From assembly GCA_046306335.1 (NCBI GenBank), contig JBKDXM010000062.1:1-25814 (forward strand): DNA of 25,814 bases, written 5' to 3'. The stretch's first letter is position 1; each line of letters begins with the position of its first letter. This DNA comes from UBA2386 sp046306335 (GTDB taxonomy: Bacteria; Planctomycetota; UBA1135; UBA2386). Below, piece by piece: positions 1 through 7,277 of this stretch. The translations under genes and the position numbers were made by a program. Under the pieces are notes generated by a model that ran no database searches, was not told the origin of the DNA, and was given only the letters and a program-made list of their open reading frames with translations.

Positions 1-98
1 CCCCGCCGCGCGGCCGCCCCCCCCCGGCGGGGGGGGGGGCTGGGCGCGCGGGCCCCCCCCCCCCCCCCCCGCGGCGCGAGTCGGGAATCCGCGCGGGA
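1..98. other. C/G homopolymer block at window edge
   Basis: The first ~80 bases are almost only C and G: C runs of about 9 and 20 and a G run of about 12, broken by short CG-rich words. No gene is visible. It lies directly 3' of the stop codon of the minus-strand secreted protein. The C and G runs could pair, but long perfect homopolymers at a sequence end are more typical of an assembly or polishing artefact than of biology. Confidence 0.6.
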
Positions 99-1805
99 TC
101 AGAGGTTGCCGACCACGCCGCGGATGCCGTTGCTGGTGATCGCGCCCAGCGCGTTCACCGGAGGAGCCTGGAACACGGCCGTGGTCGTGTGCAGGTTCAG
201 GTTGAGCAACGCCGGGTTGTTCGGGATCGGCAGGCTGTACGTGCGCGTCGGGCCGCTGGGGAGCCAGCCGTTGGTCACGTCCAGCGACGCGCGCAGGCCA
301 CAGCCCGGCGCGCCGAGGAAGAACAGGTCGTTGATGCCGGGGTCGCTCAGACCGAAGACATCGACGCCGAGCACGCCCGTCGTCGGGATGTTGCTGATCG
401 ACAGGTTCCACGTCGTGCCGGTGACCGGACGCGACGTCGCCGACAGCGTCAGCGGCGCCGACTCGGGCGAGCTGGTCGACAGTTCACCCGCCGAAGCCGT
501 GGCCAAGGCGATCGAACCGGGGTTCAGCGAGGCGCCAGGCGCCGTCACGCCGATGAGGTGGCCCGAGCCGAAGCCGCTGGTCGTGTTGCCGTCGATGGTG
601 AGGAACACGATGCGGACGATGCCGCTGCCCAACTCGAGCTGGAACTGCAGCGTGCTCGGGTTCGCGGCGAGCGGGGTGCTGTAGTTCTCGACGCCGTTCC
701 ACGTGATGTACAGGATGCCAGCCACCTCCTCGGCGAGGATCTGGCCGCTGCCGGCTTCGGCGACGTTGTAGTCGTGCCAGGCGTAGATGCCGCCGCGCAC
801 GCTGTTGAGGAAGCCGTTGACCGTCGGCGTGTACGGGTTGGTGCCGGGATAGTCGATCACCGGTCCGCCCCAAGCGATGATGGCGTTGCCGCTGACCAGC
901 AGGCTGGTCTGCGGTCCCTGCGCCGTCGGGAACGAGCCCGAGGTCAGCGTGTACGTCACGACGCCATCGTCAGCCGTCGCCAGGGGCGTGCCCGCCACCG
1001 GCGCCACGAACAAGCCCGCGGCGGTGCCGGGCAGCCAGACACCCTGGTAGCCCGTTGCCGTCGGGATCAACTGCAGCGTGTTGCCCTGGAGGGCCGTCGA
1101 CGCGGCAGCCGCATCCGCGAACTGCTGGTAGAAGGAGTTGAACACGCGGACGCAGCCCTGGCCGAGCGTGGCGTTCGTCGCCTGGACGAAGCCGCCGCCC
1201 GCCGGCGTGAAGCTCACGTCGTCGACGCCGATGTAGTCGGAGTTGGTGCCCTGCGGCCCGGCGGTCGTGGGGTTGTAGTGGAACGCGTAGCGGCCGGTGA
1301 CGGTGCCGGCCACGCCCGCGACGGTCGCCGTGTATTGCGTCCACACGTTCGGATAGCCCGTCGTGCTCAGCGCCGGGTTCACGGTGACGAGGACGTTGGT
1401 GAAGTCCGCCGGCAGCGTGCTGCCAGTCGTGTTGAACACGAGCCGCAGGCGGTCGGGGAACGTCGGCGCCGCGACCGTGCGCGTCCAGAAGCTGATCGTC
1501 GCACCGTTGGCGATCTGGACCTGCGGCGAGATCAGGTACAGGCTGATGTCGTTGGCACCGGTCGACGCGTTGAAGTTGGCCCACGCGTACGACGCGCCGG
1601 TGTTGGCACCGAACACGGTGCCGTCGTTGCGGATCTGCCAGTTCGGGACGGTCCCGGGGCCGCCAGGGCTGTCGTTGACCGAGGTCCAACCGGCCGGGAT
1701 CGGAGCGATGCCAGGGGTGGCAGGACCGGGCTCGAAGCCCTCGGACTGGGCCTTGACCATGCCGGCCAGGGCGACGGAAGCGAGCAGGGAAACGAGAACG
1801 CGCAT
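99..1805 (-). CDS. secreted choice-of-anchor J-like surface protein (568 aa)
   Basis: Probable exported surface or matrix protein with no enzymatic motif. Residues 1-20 form a Sec signal peptide (basic n-region, Leu/Val/Ala core, A-x-A-like end before Gln20). Residues ~21-200 resemble the choice-of-anchor J/cleaved-adhesin beta-sandwich: an early GFEPG, a Trp-Gln-Ile strand near 56, and a SFWTRT strand near 105 followed by an Arg-Leu-Val-Phe strand. Only Cys218 and Cys502 occur in the mature chain. The last ~120 residues (a GLSDPGIND stretch, GAPGC, then LPIPNNPALL near 525) look like the C-terminal module shared by many secreted proteins of deep Planctomycetota. The start at 1805 rather than far upstream is chosen because AGGAG lies 6 nt upstream and the signal peptide begins there. 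The gene stands alone with its own promoter. Function beyond surface location is unknown. Confidence 0.82.
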   Translation of the reverse strand: MRVLVSLLASVALAGMVKAQSEGFEPGPATPGIAPIPAGWTSVNDSPGGPGTVPNWQIRNDGTVFGANTGASYAWANFNASTGANDISLYLISPQVQIANGATISFWTRTVAAPTFPDRLRLVFNTTGSTLPADFTNVLVTVNPALSTTGYPNVWTQYTATVAGVAGTVTGRYAFHYNPTTAGPQGTNSDYIGVDDVSFTPAGGGFVQATNATLGQGCVRVFNSFYQQFADAAAASTALQGNTLQLIPTATGYQGVWLPGTAAGLFVAPVAGTPLATADDGVVTYTLTSGSFPTAQGPQTSLLVSGNAIIAWGGPVIDYPGTNPYTPTVNGFLNSVRGGIYAWHDYNVAEAGSGQILAEEVAGILYITWNGVENYSTPLAANPSTLQFQLELGSGIVRIVFLTIDGNTTSGFGSGHLIGVTAPGASLNPGSIALATASAGELSTSSPESAPLTLSATSRPVTGTTWNLSISNIPTTGVLGVDVFGLSDPGINDLFFLGAPGCGLRASLDVTNGWLPSGPTRTYSLPIPNNPALLNLNLHTTTAVFQAPPVNALGAITSNGIRGVVGNL

Positions 1806-1912
1806 GGAGAACTCCTGAACGATGGGACGGTGCACCGCGGCACCTGACTGAGATCGCGACCTGCTGGGTGACGAAGCGTCGGAGAAAGGCACGACGCGCA
1901 AGTCGCGAAGTG

Positions 1913-1940
1913 AGACTACCACCACGATGAGTACCAGCAA
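1913..1940 (-). promoter_or_regulatory. putative sigma70-type promoter for the 99..1805 gene
   Basis: On the minus strand TTGCTG (1940-1935), a 16-nt spacer and TAGTCT (1918-1913) are followed by a ~100-nt leader with an AGGAG Shine-Dalgarno. The -10 hexamer is identical to that of the promoter before the CoA ligase at 23654. Seen by eye only. Confidence 0.4.
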
Positions 1941-2174
1941 CCCGGGGCGTGAGTCCCTCGCTGCGGGCCATGCGTCATCTTCCGTCCACCGCAAAGCGCG
2001 CACTGCGGCAATGGATGATCTCCGGGCAGGCTGGCGCACCGTCGCACCGCCACGGCCTGCGCAGCCAACCCACGGCTGCGGCGCAATTGCGGAAGAACGT
2101 GCAGATCCGGTGCCCGACGCGCCGCGCCGCGCACGGTCGCATGGCGGGCGCCCGATGCCACAGGCCCATGCCGC
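1941..2174. other. gene-free spacer (1806..2174 including leader)
   Basis: About 370 bases separate two minus-strand genes. The right part (1806..1940) holds the leader and promoter of the secreted protein. In 1941..2174 I see no gene, tRNA or strong terminator; long reading frames crossing it lack coding character. Confidence 0.4.
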
Positions 2175-3659
2175 TCATCGCACGACGCGCACCAACACCT
2201 CGGCGAGCAACCGCAGGTGGCCGGCGATCGTGCGCAGCGTCCGCATCTTGCTGACGCCGACGAGCCGCGCCTCGAGCACGCACGGATGCTCGGCGACCGT
2301 GCCGCCGCGGCGCAACACGCGCACCAGCCATTCGGCGGTGCCGAGGAAGCGCGGGTTGGCCAACGGCAACGCAGCGACCGCCTCGCGGCGGTAGACGCGG
2401 CAGCAACTCGTCCAGGTGCGGATCGGCGAAGCCATCAGCACGCGGTAGCCGAGCGACAGGCCGCGCGAGAGCAGCAGCCGCCAGCCGGGCACATTGCGCA
2501 CGCCGCCCGCCGGATGGTAGGGCGACGCGGTGACGAGGTCGGCGCCCTGTCGCAGCAGCGCCAGCATCGGCCGCAGTTCGCGCGGGTCGTACGACAGGTC
2601 GCCGTCGATCGACGCGACGAACGGGCTGTCGGTCGCCAGCACGCCGGTGCGGATCGCCGCAGCGACGCCGAGGTTGCGATCGTGGCGCACCGCCCTGCTG
2701 CGCGGTAGCGAGCCGACGCCCTGCTGCAGCAACTCCCACGTGCGATCGTCGCTGCCGTCGTCGACGAGCACGTACTCGACGCGTGCAGCGTCCGCGAGGT
2801 CGTCGGCGAGCGCGCGCAGTTCGAGCAGCAGGCCCGGCACCGCGCGCTCCTCGTCCTTCAGCGGCACGACGACGCACAGCCGCGGCGCGTCGCCGCGCGG
2901 CACGACGATCGGCTCGGGTGGCAGCGGCCGCGGCGGCGCCGTGAGGACGGGTGTGCCCAACGCAGCCAGCAACGTGCCGCGGGTGCGCGCGACCAGGGCC
3001 TGCAGCGCCGCCGCCGCCGCCCCTGCCGGCCCTTGCCACGCCGGCGCAGCGGGCAAGCCGGCGAGCTGCGGCGGCGCGGGATCGACCGCCATCGCCGGAA
3101 ACGCGCGCAGCGCCACGGCGCCACCGCCGTCGAGGCGGTGCGCCGCCGTCGCTTCGGGATCCGGCGCGAGCTGCTCGCCGCGAGTACCCGGCGCGTCCGG
3201 CGTGGCGTCGTACGCGAGCCCGATGCTGCGCAGGAACGGTCGCCACCACGGCGCGTCGTTCGCCGTCGGCCACGGCGCGCGGAAGCCGCGCACGGCGACG
3301 CCGGTCGCGGCCTCGATGGCGGCGACGTCGCGCAGCCAGCGGTCCTGCAGCGCCGCCCGTTCGCCGGGCGGGACGTCGGCGAGCGGGCGCGGCGCCTCGG
3401 CGGCGAGCGCCACCTCGTGGCCGCCGGCGGCGAGTTCGCGCAGCAGGGTCGGCGCGCTGCGCGCCAGCGCGCCCGGCACGAACCACGTCGCGCGCGCGCC
3501 CGTCGCCGCCAGCAGCGCCAGCGTCGCGCGCACGCACGGCTCGGCCCGCCGCTCGAGCCGCCGCCAGTGGCGCGGGGCCAGGAACCGGCGCAAGCCGGCG
3601 GCGGTGAACCACTCCGACGCGTCGATCGCGAGCGCGGCGGTCGCGTGCGACGGCGTCAC
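2175..3659 (-). CDS. polysaccharide deacetylase-like / GT2 glycosyltransferase fusion (494 aa)
   Basis: Two-domain protein. Residues ~9-200 have the layout of the NodB/XrtA-type polysaccharide deacetylase fold: AIDASEWF at 11-18 (family pattern DVEDWF), TWFVPG at 58-63, GGHEV at 79-83 and GFRAPW at 125-130. The second metal Asp is shifted to Glu17 and no HxxxH follows GHE, so hydrolysis is doubtful. After an Ala/Pro-rich linker (~205-257), residues ~261-490 are a GT-A family 2 glycosyltransferase (DPM1/undecaprenyl-sugar type): VVVPLKDEE at 263-271, VDDGSDD at 299-305, DGDLSYDP at 353-360 with a DxD-like metal site. No membrane helices are obvious. The start is GTG, 6 nt after the stop of the TerB-like gene, so the two are probably co-transcribed. 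Role inferred: transfer of a sugar to a lipid carrier or surface glycan; substrate unknown. Confidence 0.82.
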   Translation of the reverse strand: MTPSHATAALAIDASEWFTAAGLRRFLAPRHWRRLERRAEPCVRATLALLAATGARATWFVPGALARSAPTLLRELAAGGHEVALAAEAPRPLADVPPGERAALQDRWLRDVAAIEAATGVAVRGFRAPWPTANDAPWWRPFLRSIGLAYDATPDAPGTRGEQLAPDPEATAAHRLDGGGAVALRAFPAMAVDPAPPQLAGLPAAPAWQGPAGAAAAALQALVARTRGTLLAALGTPVLTAPPRPLPPEPIVVPRGDAPRLCVVVPLKDEERAVPGLLLELRALADDLADAARVEYVLVDDGSDDRTWELLQQGVGSLPRSRAVRHDRNLGVAAAIRTGVLATDSPFVASIDGDLSYDPRELRPMLALLRQGADLVTASPYHPAGGVRNVPGWRLLLSRGLSLGYRVLMASPIRTWTSCCRVYRREAVAALPLANPRFLGTAEWLVRVLRRGGTVAEHPCVLEARLVGVSKMRTLRTIAGHLRLLAEVLVRVVR

Positions 3660-3665
3660 CGCGGC

Positions 3666-3989
3666 TCAGCCTTCGATCAGTTCGCGGAAGGTCGCCAGCG
3701 CCTCGCTCTCGGCCGGCGCGACGTGGCCGTCGGCTTGCGCGGCGAGTTCGGCCGCGCGCAGGAACATCTGGCGATGGGCCTTGGGCACCTGCGTCGGATC
3801 GACCGACTCGGGCGGCGGCGGCACGGCGAGCCATTGCTTGACCTGCGCGACCTCGCGGTCGTGCAGGGCGAGCCGCCCGCAGATGCGCATCACGAGGTCG
3901 CGCTCGGCCTGCGTGACCTTGAGGTCGGTCCAGACGAACGAACACACGAAGCGCAGCAGGTCCATGCGCTCGGCGACGGTCATTTCCAT
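3666..3989 (-). CDS. TerB-like helical protein (107 aa)
   Basis: Small helical protein of the TerB/DjlA-N superfamily: an acidic helix pair typical of TerB (T-D-L-K-V-T-Q-A-E-R-D-L) near residues 20-32, and near the C-terminus a second A-D-G-H-V-A-P-A-E-S-E-A-L, the same helix-loop-helix pattern in which Asp and Glu can bind metal. TerB domains occur in tellurite/phage stress modules and as generic scaffolds, so the name does not prove tellurite resistance. The frame stays open to 4175, but that extension overlaps the divergent lipoprotein gene and reads as low-complexity; ATG at 3989 (or 3983) is preferred. A TCCACT hexamer ends 6 nt before 3989, suggesting a leaderless mRNA. First gene of a two-gene unit with the GT2 fusion. 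Confidence 0.68.
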   Translation of the reverse strand: MEMTVAERMDLLRFVCSFVWTDLKVTQAERDLVMRICGRLALHDREVAQVKQWLAVPPPPESVDPTQVPKAHRQMFLRAAELAAQADGHVAPAESEALATFRELIEG

Positions 3990-3995
3990 GCCGGC

Positions 3996-4025
3996 AGTGG
4001 ACCCGGCGACGCGGTCGATTGCCAC
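3996..4025 (-). promoter_or_regulatory. putative promoter of the terB-like/GT2 unit (leaderless)
   Basis: Minus strand GTGGCA (4025-4020), 18-nt spacer, TCCACT (4001-3996), then six bases to the ATG at 3989. The GTGGC-type -35 with an 18-nt spacer is the same arrangement as in the two copies of the 32-bp repeat at 10841 and 23578. Confidence 0.35.
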
Positions 4026-4072
4026 GGGGCGATGCGCGGGGCGCGCGGTCGGCCGGATTGGCGCGGCGTCGC

Positions 4073-4100
4073 TTGCGCCGCCGGGTCCGCCCCCGACAAT
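4073..4100 (+). promoter_or_regulatory. putative promoter of the lipoprotein gene at 4111
   Basis: TTGCGC (4073-4078), 16-nt spacer, GACAAT (4095-4100). The ATG is only 10 nt further and no Shine-Dalgarno fits between, so the mRNA would be nearly leaderless. It forms a divergent pair with the promoter at 3996..4025. Confidence 0.4.
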
Positions 4101-4110
4101 CCGCCGCGTC

Positions 4111-4365
4111 ATGAAGAAGCTCCTGAACCTCGTCGTCCCCGCCGTCCTCGTCCTCTTCGCCGCCTGCTCGTCCACGGTGACCGCCGCGCCGGCGCCGACG
4201 CTGCTGAAGAGCAGCTGCCTCGTCTCGGGCGAACCGCTGAAGGCCGACAGCCCGACCGCCGACTACGCCGGCGGCAAGGTCGGCTTCTGCTGCTCGAAGT
4301 GCCTGGGCAAGTGGAACGGCATGGACGACGCCGGCAAGAACGCGAAGTTCGACGCCGCGAAGTGA
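4111..4365 (+). CDS. small lipoprotein with YHS/TRASH-like metal-binding motif (84 aa)
   Basis: Residues 1-18 form a lipoprotein signal peptide (MKKLL start, hydrophobic core) ending in a lipobox FAAC, so Cys19 would be lipidated. The mature part has one compact motif: Cys36-Leu-Val-Ser-Gly-Glu-Pro, then a basic/aromatic strand, then Gly-Phe-Cys60-Cys61-Ser-Lys-Cys64. This C-x2-SGxP ... FCC-x2-C pattern is that of YHS/TRASH heavy-metal-binding domains common in planctomycete lipoproteins. Metal binding (copper or similar) in the periplasm is inferred from the cysteines; the ligand is not shown. It sits alone between divergent promoters and is followed 43 nt later by another small secreted protein. 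Confidence 0.75.
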   Translation: MKKLLNLVVPAVLVLFAACSSTVTAAPAPTLLKSSCLVSGEPLKADSPTADYAGGKVGFCCSKCLGKWNGMDDAGKNAKFDAAK

Positions 4366-4408
4366 GCGAAATCCGGGCCGGAACGCAGCGGCTCGTTGCC
4401 CTCTGGGC

Positions 4409-4798
4409 ATGAACCTCGACCTCTGCGTGCGGCGCCGTCGTGGCGCCGCGTTCGTCGCCGTCGCGTTGGCCTGCATGCTCTTGGTCCCGGCCCGGGCAGC
4501 GGCCCAGAACTGTCCCGGCCAGGGCTCGCTGCCGCGCGCCGCGCAGCGGGACGCCGCCCCGTTCGCGCTCGGCTGCGCACAGGCCCCCGGCTGGCCGAGC
4601 TGGCACCTGTGGACGCCGCCGCACCGCGAACCCGCCCCGCGGCCCGGCTTCGCGCCCGGCGACGCGGCGGCGCTGCCGCGGTGGTTCGTGACGTGGCGCT
4701 GCACCGGCTGGCTGCTGCTGCCGGTCGTGCCGCAATCGCTGGCGACGATGGGCTACGTGCTCGACCGCCCGGAGTGGCCGTGCGGCACTACGCCTTGA
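4409..4798 (+). CDS. small secreted Trp/Cys-rich protein of unknown function (129 aa)
   Basis: Not recognised. A strongly basic n-region (RRRR at 8-11) and a hydrophobic core give a signal peptide ending about ARAAA-Q33. The ~97-residue mature chain has four Cys (35, 56, 98, 125), enough for two disulfides, and seven Trp clustered at 62-68, 92-101 and 123, with many prolines. The ATG has no clear Shine-Dalgarno. The 3' end overlaps the convergent symporter gene by 11 bases. Signal peptide plus paired cysteines makes a real gene likely, but no homologous family is evident to me. Confidence 0.6.
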   Translation: MNLDLCVRRRRGAAFVAVALACMLLVPARAAAQNCPGQGSLPRAAQRDAAPFALGCAQAPGWPSWHLWTPPHREPAPRPGFAPGDAAALPRWFVTWRCTGWLLLPVVPQSLATMGYVLDRPEWPCGTTP

Positions 4799-6107
4799 GC
4801 GCCACGCCTTCGCGGCGCGCGAGCCACAGGCTGCAGACGAGGTCGCTGGTGACGTTCGGCACCGTGCGCGTCATGTCGACCAGCCGATCGACGCCGAGGA
4901 TCAGCGCCAGGAACTCCGGCGGCACGCCGACCTGGGTCAGCACGATCGCCAGCAGCGGGATCGAACCGCCGGGCACGCCGGCGGCGCCGATCGCGGTCAG
5001 CACCGCCATGCCGACGACGAGCGCCTGCTGGCCGAGCGACAGGTCGACACCGGCGACCTGCGCCAGGAACAGCACCGACACGCCCTCGAACAGCGCGGTG
5101 CCGTTCATGTTCATCGTCGCGCCGAGCGGCATGACGAAGCCGGCGATCTCCTTGGGCACGCCGAACTCGTCGGTGGCGGTGCGGATCGTCGTCGGCAGCG
5201 TCGCGTTGGACGACGACGTCGAGAACGCGGTGACGATCAGCGTGCGGCAGCCGCGGTAGAAGCGGCCGGGCGACAGGCCGGCGCAGGCCTTGGCGAGGAA
5301 CGTGATCGCGACCAGCTGGTAGACGACGAGCCCGCCCATCGCGGTCGCGAAGTACAGGCTGACGAGCTTGAGCACGTCGAGGCCGAGCTTCGCCGTGGCG
5401 TGGAAGATCAGGCAGGCGACGCCGTACGGCGCCAGCTGCATCACCCACCCCAGCACGCGCACGCACAGGTCGTAGACCGCCTCGCACAGGTCGCACAGCG
5501 GCTTCGTCTTCTCGCGCGGCGCGCGGATCGCCGCGGCGCCGAGCACGAGCGCGAAGAAGATCAGCCCGAGCACCTTGCCGTTGTCGGCGGCGGCGGCGAC
5601 GACGTTGCGCGGCACGATGTCGACGAGCATCTGCACCCAGCCCGTCGCCTGCTGGCTCTGGCCGATGCGCTTGCTGGCGTCGCCGGCGTACTGCGCCTTG
5701 ATCTGCGCCGCGACCTCGGCGCTGACCGCGCGGCCGGGCTCGAACCAGTTGACCAGCAAGAGGCCGAGCAGCACCGCGGCCGTGGTCGTCACGAGGAACC
5801 ACAGCAGCGTGCGGCCGCCGAGGCTGCCGAGCTTGCCGACGCTGCCGAGGCCCGCGACGCCGAGGAACAGCGAGCTGAACACCACCGGCACGACGACCAT
5901 GAACAACAGGCTCAGGAACAGGTCGCCGAGCGGCTTCACCACGCCGTCGGCGAAGGCGACGACGCTGGCGTAGGTCCCGGTCGCCGGCTGGCCGAGCGGC
6001 GGCGCGTACAGCACGTTGAGCGTGACGCCGGCGACCGCGCCGAGCACGAGCCCGAGCAGGATCTGCGTCGGCAGCGACAGGCCCTTGGACGGCGAGGCGA
6101 GTTCCAT
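4788..6107 (-). CDS. acidic amino acid:cation symporter, DAACS/GltP family (439 aa)
   Basis: Inner-membrane secondary transporter of the dicarboxylate/amino acid:cation symporter family (GltP, GltPh, DctA). Visible hallmarks: many hydrophobic segments; the HP1 serine stretch STSSSNATLP at 296-305; TM7 NMNGTA at 333-338; HP2 GVPGGS at 377-382; and TM8 with Asp407, Asp411, Arg414, Asn418 and Asp422 spaced exactly as D390, D394, R397, N401 and D405 of GltPh. In GltPh, D394 holds the amino group and R397 the side-chain carboxylate, so glutamate/aspartate are likelier substrates than C4-dicarboxylates. Oddity: the Asp of NMDGT is Asn335. ATG at 6107 is preferred over GTG at 6119 because a TACGGT -10-like hexamer (6123-6118) would otherwise overlap the start. 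Single-gene unit, convergent with the 4409 gene. Confidence 0.9.
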   Translation of the reverse strand: MELASPSKGLSLPTQILLGLVLGAVAGVTLNVLYAPPLGQPATGTYASVVAFADGVVKPLGDLFLSLLFMVVVPVVFSSLFLGVAGLGSVGKLGSLGGRTLLWFLVTTTAAVLLGLLLVNWFEPGRAVSAEVAAQIKAQYAGDASKRIGQSQQATGWVQMLVDIVPRNVVAAAADNGKVLGLIFFALVLGAAAIRAPREKTKPLCDLCEAVYDLCVRVLGWVMQLAPYGVACLIFHATAKLGLDVLKLVSLYFATAMGGLVVYQLVAITFLAKACAGLSPGRFYRGCRTLIVTAFSTSSSNATLPTTIRTATDEFGVPKEIAGFVMPLGATMNMNGTALFEGVSVLFLAQVAGVDLSLGQQALVVGMAVLTAIGAAGVPGGSIPLLAIVLTQVGVPPEFLALILGVDRLVDMTRTVPNVTSDLVCSLWLARREGVALKA

Positions 6108-6117
6108 GTCGCTGCGC

Positions 6118-6123
6118 ACCGTA
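6118..6123 (-). promoter_or_regulatory. putative -10 element of the symporter gene
   Basis: TACGGT on the minus strand, ten bases before the ATG at 6107. No convincing -35 at 16-18 nt. Used mainly to choose the start codon. Confidence 0.25.
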
Positions 6124-6195
6124 GCGAGGCCATGCGCCGCGCGCCGCAGCGAACCGGCGGCCGGCGCAACGCGGCATCAAGGCGGATGCCGCCGC

Positions 6196-6223
6196 TTGCC
6201 CGTCGGCGGCGGTGTGCGATCCT
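6196..6223 (+). promoter_or_regulatory. putative leaderless promoter of the beta-lactamase-like gene
   Basis: TTGCCC (6196-6201), 16-nt spacer, GATCCT (6218-6223), then exactly six bases to the ATG at 6230. A transcript would begin at or next to the start codon; no Shine-Dalgarno is present. Confidence 0.35.
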
Positions 6224-6229
6224 GGAACG

Positions 6230-7240
6230 ATGCGCGTCCGCCACTGCATCGCCTCGCTGCTGGCCACCGGTCTGGCCCTCGCCCTCGCGGGCTGCAGTGC
6301 AACGTCCGCTGCCGCGCCACTGGCGCCGCCGGCCGCACCGCTGCCGGCCGGGCTCGGCCAGCAGGTCGCCGACGTCGTCGCCGCACTCGGCCCGACGGCG
6401 CGCGCGGCGGTCTGGTTCGGGACCGCCGACGGCGATGCGCTGCTGACCTGGAACGCCGACACGCCGATGCCGGCGGCGAGCGCGATCAAGGCCGCCTTCT
6501 TGATCGAAGTGTTCGCCGCGCAGGCCAGCGCGCCGCCGTCGCCGCTGGCGATCCCGCCGGCGATGCCGACGCTGACCGACGTGCCGTTCGTGCCGAAGCC
6601 TGGGCTCGACGCGCCCCTGGCCGGCGCCGACGCCGTGCTCAGCGACGCCGCGCACCCGGCGATCGCGCACTTCCCGCCGGCCCAGCGCGCAACGGCCAGG
6701 CGGCTGCTCGGCGGCCAATCCACGCGCCGCATCGCCGAGGCGATGATCGCCAGCACGGGCGTCGACAACGCCACCTACAACGTCGCCGCCAACCTCGTGA
6801 CGGCGCGGCTCGGCGGCCCGGCGGCGCTGACGCAGCGCCTGCACGCGCGCGACCCGCGCTGGACCGGACTGCAGGTCCGCCGCTACATGCTCGCCGACCG
6901 CCGCGCGCACGGCGACAACGCGGCGACGGCGGCATCGCTCGCGGCGGTGCACGCCGCGCTCGCCACCCGCCGCGTCGCCGGACTGGACGCGGCCACCGTG
7001 CAGGCCTGCCGGGCCGTGCTCGCCGACGGCGAGGACGCGAGCGGCCGCGCCGTGTTCCGCAAGGACGGCGCGCTCGACAGCGCACCGGCGACGCGCACGC
7101 GCGCCGGGTGGCGCGAGGGCCGCGACGGCGCGCGCGTGTTCGCCATCCTGCTGGCCGACGACGCAGCCGGCGCAGCGGTCGGCACGCGGCTCGAAACCGC
7201 CGCCGCGCGCATCGAGGACCTGCTGTTCGCGGCGCGCTGA
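6230..7240 (+). CDS. class A beta-lactamase-like serine hydrolase lipoprotein (336 aa)
   Basis: Signal peptide with lipobox LALAGC, so Cys22 is probably lipidated. Residues ~45-335 follow the class A beta-lactamase/penicillin-binding fold: SxxK as Ser84-Ala-Ile-Lys87 (nucleophile and base) after a PAAS stretch; an SDN-loop equivalent Val178-Asp-Asn180 in STGVDNATYNVAANL; an omega-loop-like GDNAATAASLA at 228-238; and Lys278-Asp-Gly280 at the KTG position. The serine of SDN, the threonine of KTG and a recognisable Glu166 are all altered or absent, so efficient beta-lactam hydrolysis is uncertain; a peptidase or esterase role on cell-envelope substrates is equally possible. ATG 6230 is chosen over GTG 6212 because the signal peptide starts there. 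Monocistronic, convergent with the helicase gene. Confidence 0.78.
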   Translation: MRVRHCIASLLATGLALALAGCSATSAAAPLAPPAAPLPAGLGQQVADVVAALGPTARAAVWFGTADGDALLTWNADTPMPAASAIKAAFLIEVFAAQASAPPSPLAIPPAMPTLTDVPFVPKPGLDAPLAGADAVLSDAAHPAIAHFPPAQRATARRLLGGQSTRRIAEAMIASTGVDNATYNVAANLVTARLGGPAALTQRLHARDPRWTGLQVRRYMLADRRAHGDNAATAASLAAVHAALATRRVAGLDAATVQACRAVLADGEDASGRAVFRKDGALDSAPATRTRAGWREGRDGARVFAILLADDAAGAAVGTRLETAAARIEDLLFAAR

Positions 7241-7254
7241 CGCGACGCCGACGG

Positions 7255-7277
7255 GCGCGGCGGCGACCGCCCCGCGC
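7255..7277. terminator. possible bidirectional hairpin between convergent genes
   Basis: GCGCGGCGG (7255-7263), loop CGA, then CCG and CCGCGC (7267-7277) with a two-base bulge. It fills most of the 37-nt gap between the convergent beta-lactamase-like and helicase genes. No T-tract, so termination is only an inference. Confidence 0.25.

Noticed and set aside
189..1847. Long plus-strand frame (552 codons) opposite the secreted protein
   Set aside because: Arg/Ala/Gly low-complexity product without a domain, antisense to a gene with signal peptide, RBS and recognisable domain.
3666..3989. Tellurite-resistance operon
   Set aside because: Only one TerB-like domain is present, with no TerC, TerD or TerA-like neighbours.
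3990..4175. N-terminal extension of the TerB-like protein
   Set aside because: Would overlap the divergent lipoprotein gene and both putative promoters; the product is low-complexity Arg/Ala/Pro.
1975..4704. 909-codon minus-strand frame over the GT2 fusion and lipoprotein genes
   Set aside because: Arg/Ala-rich shadow of real genes in other frames.
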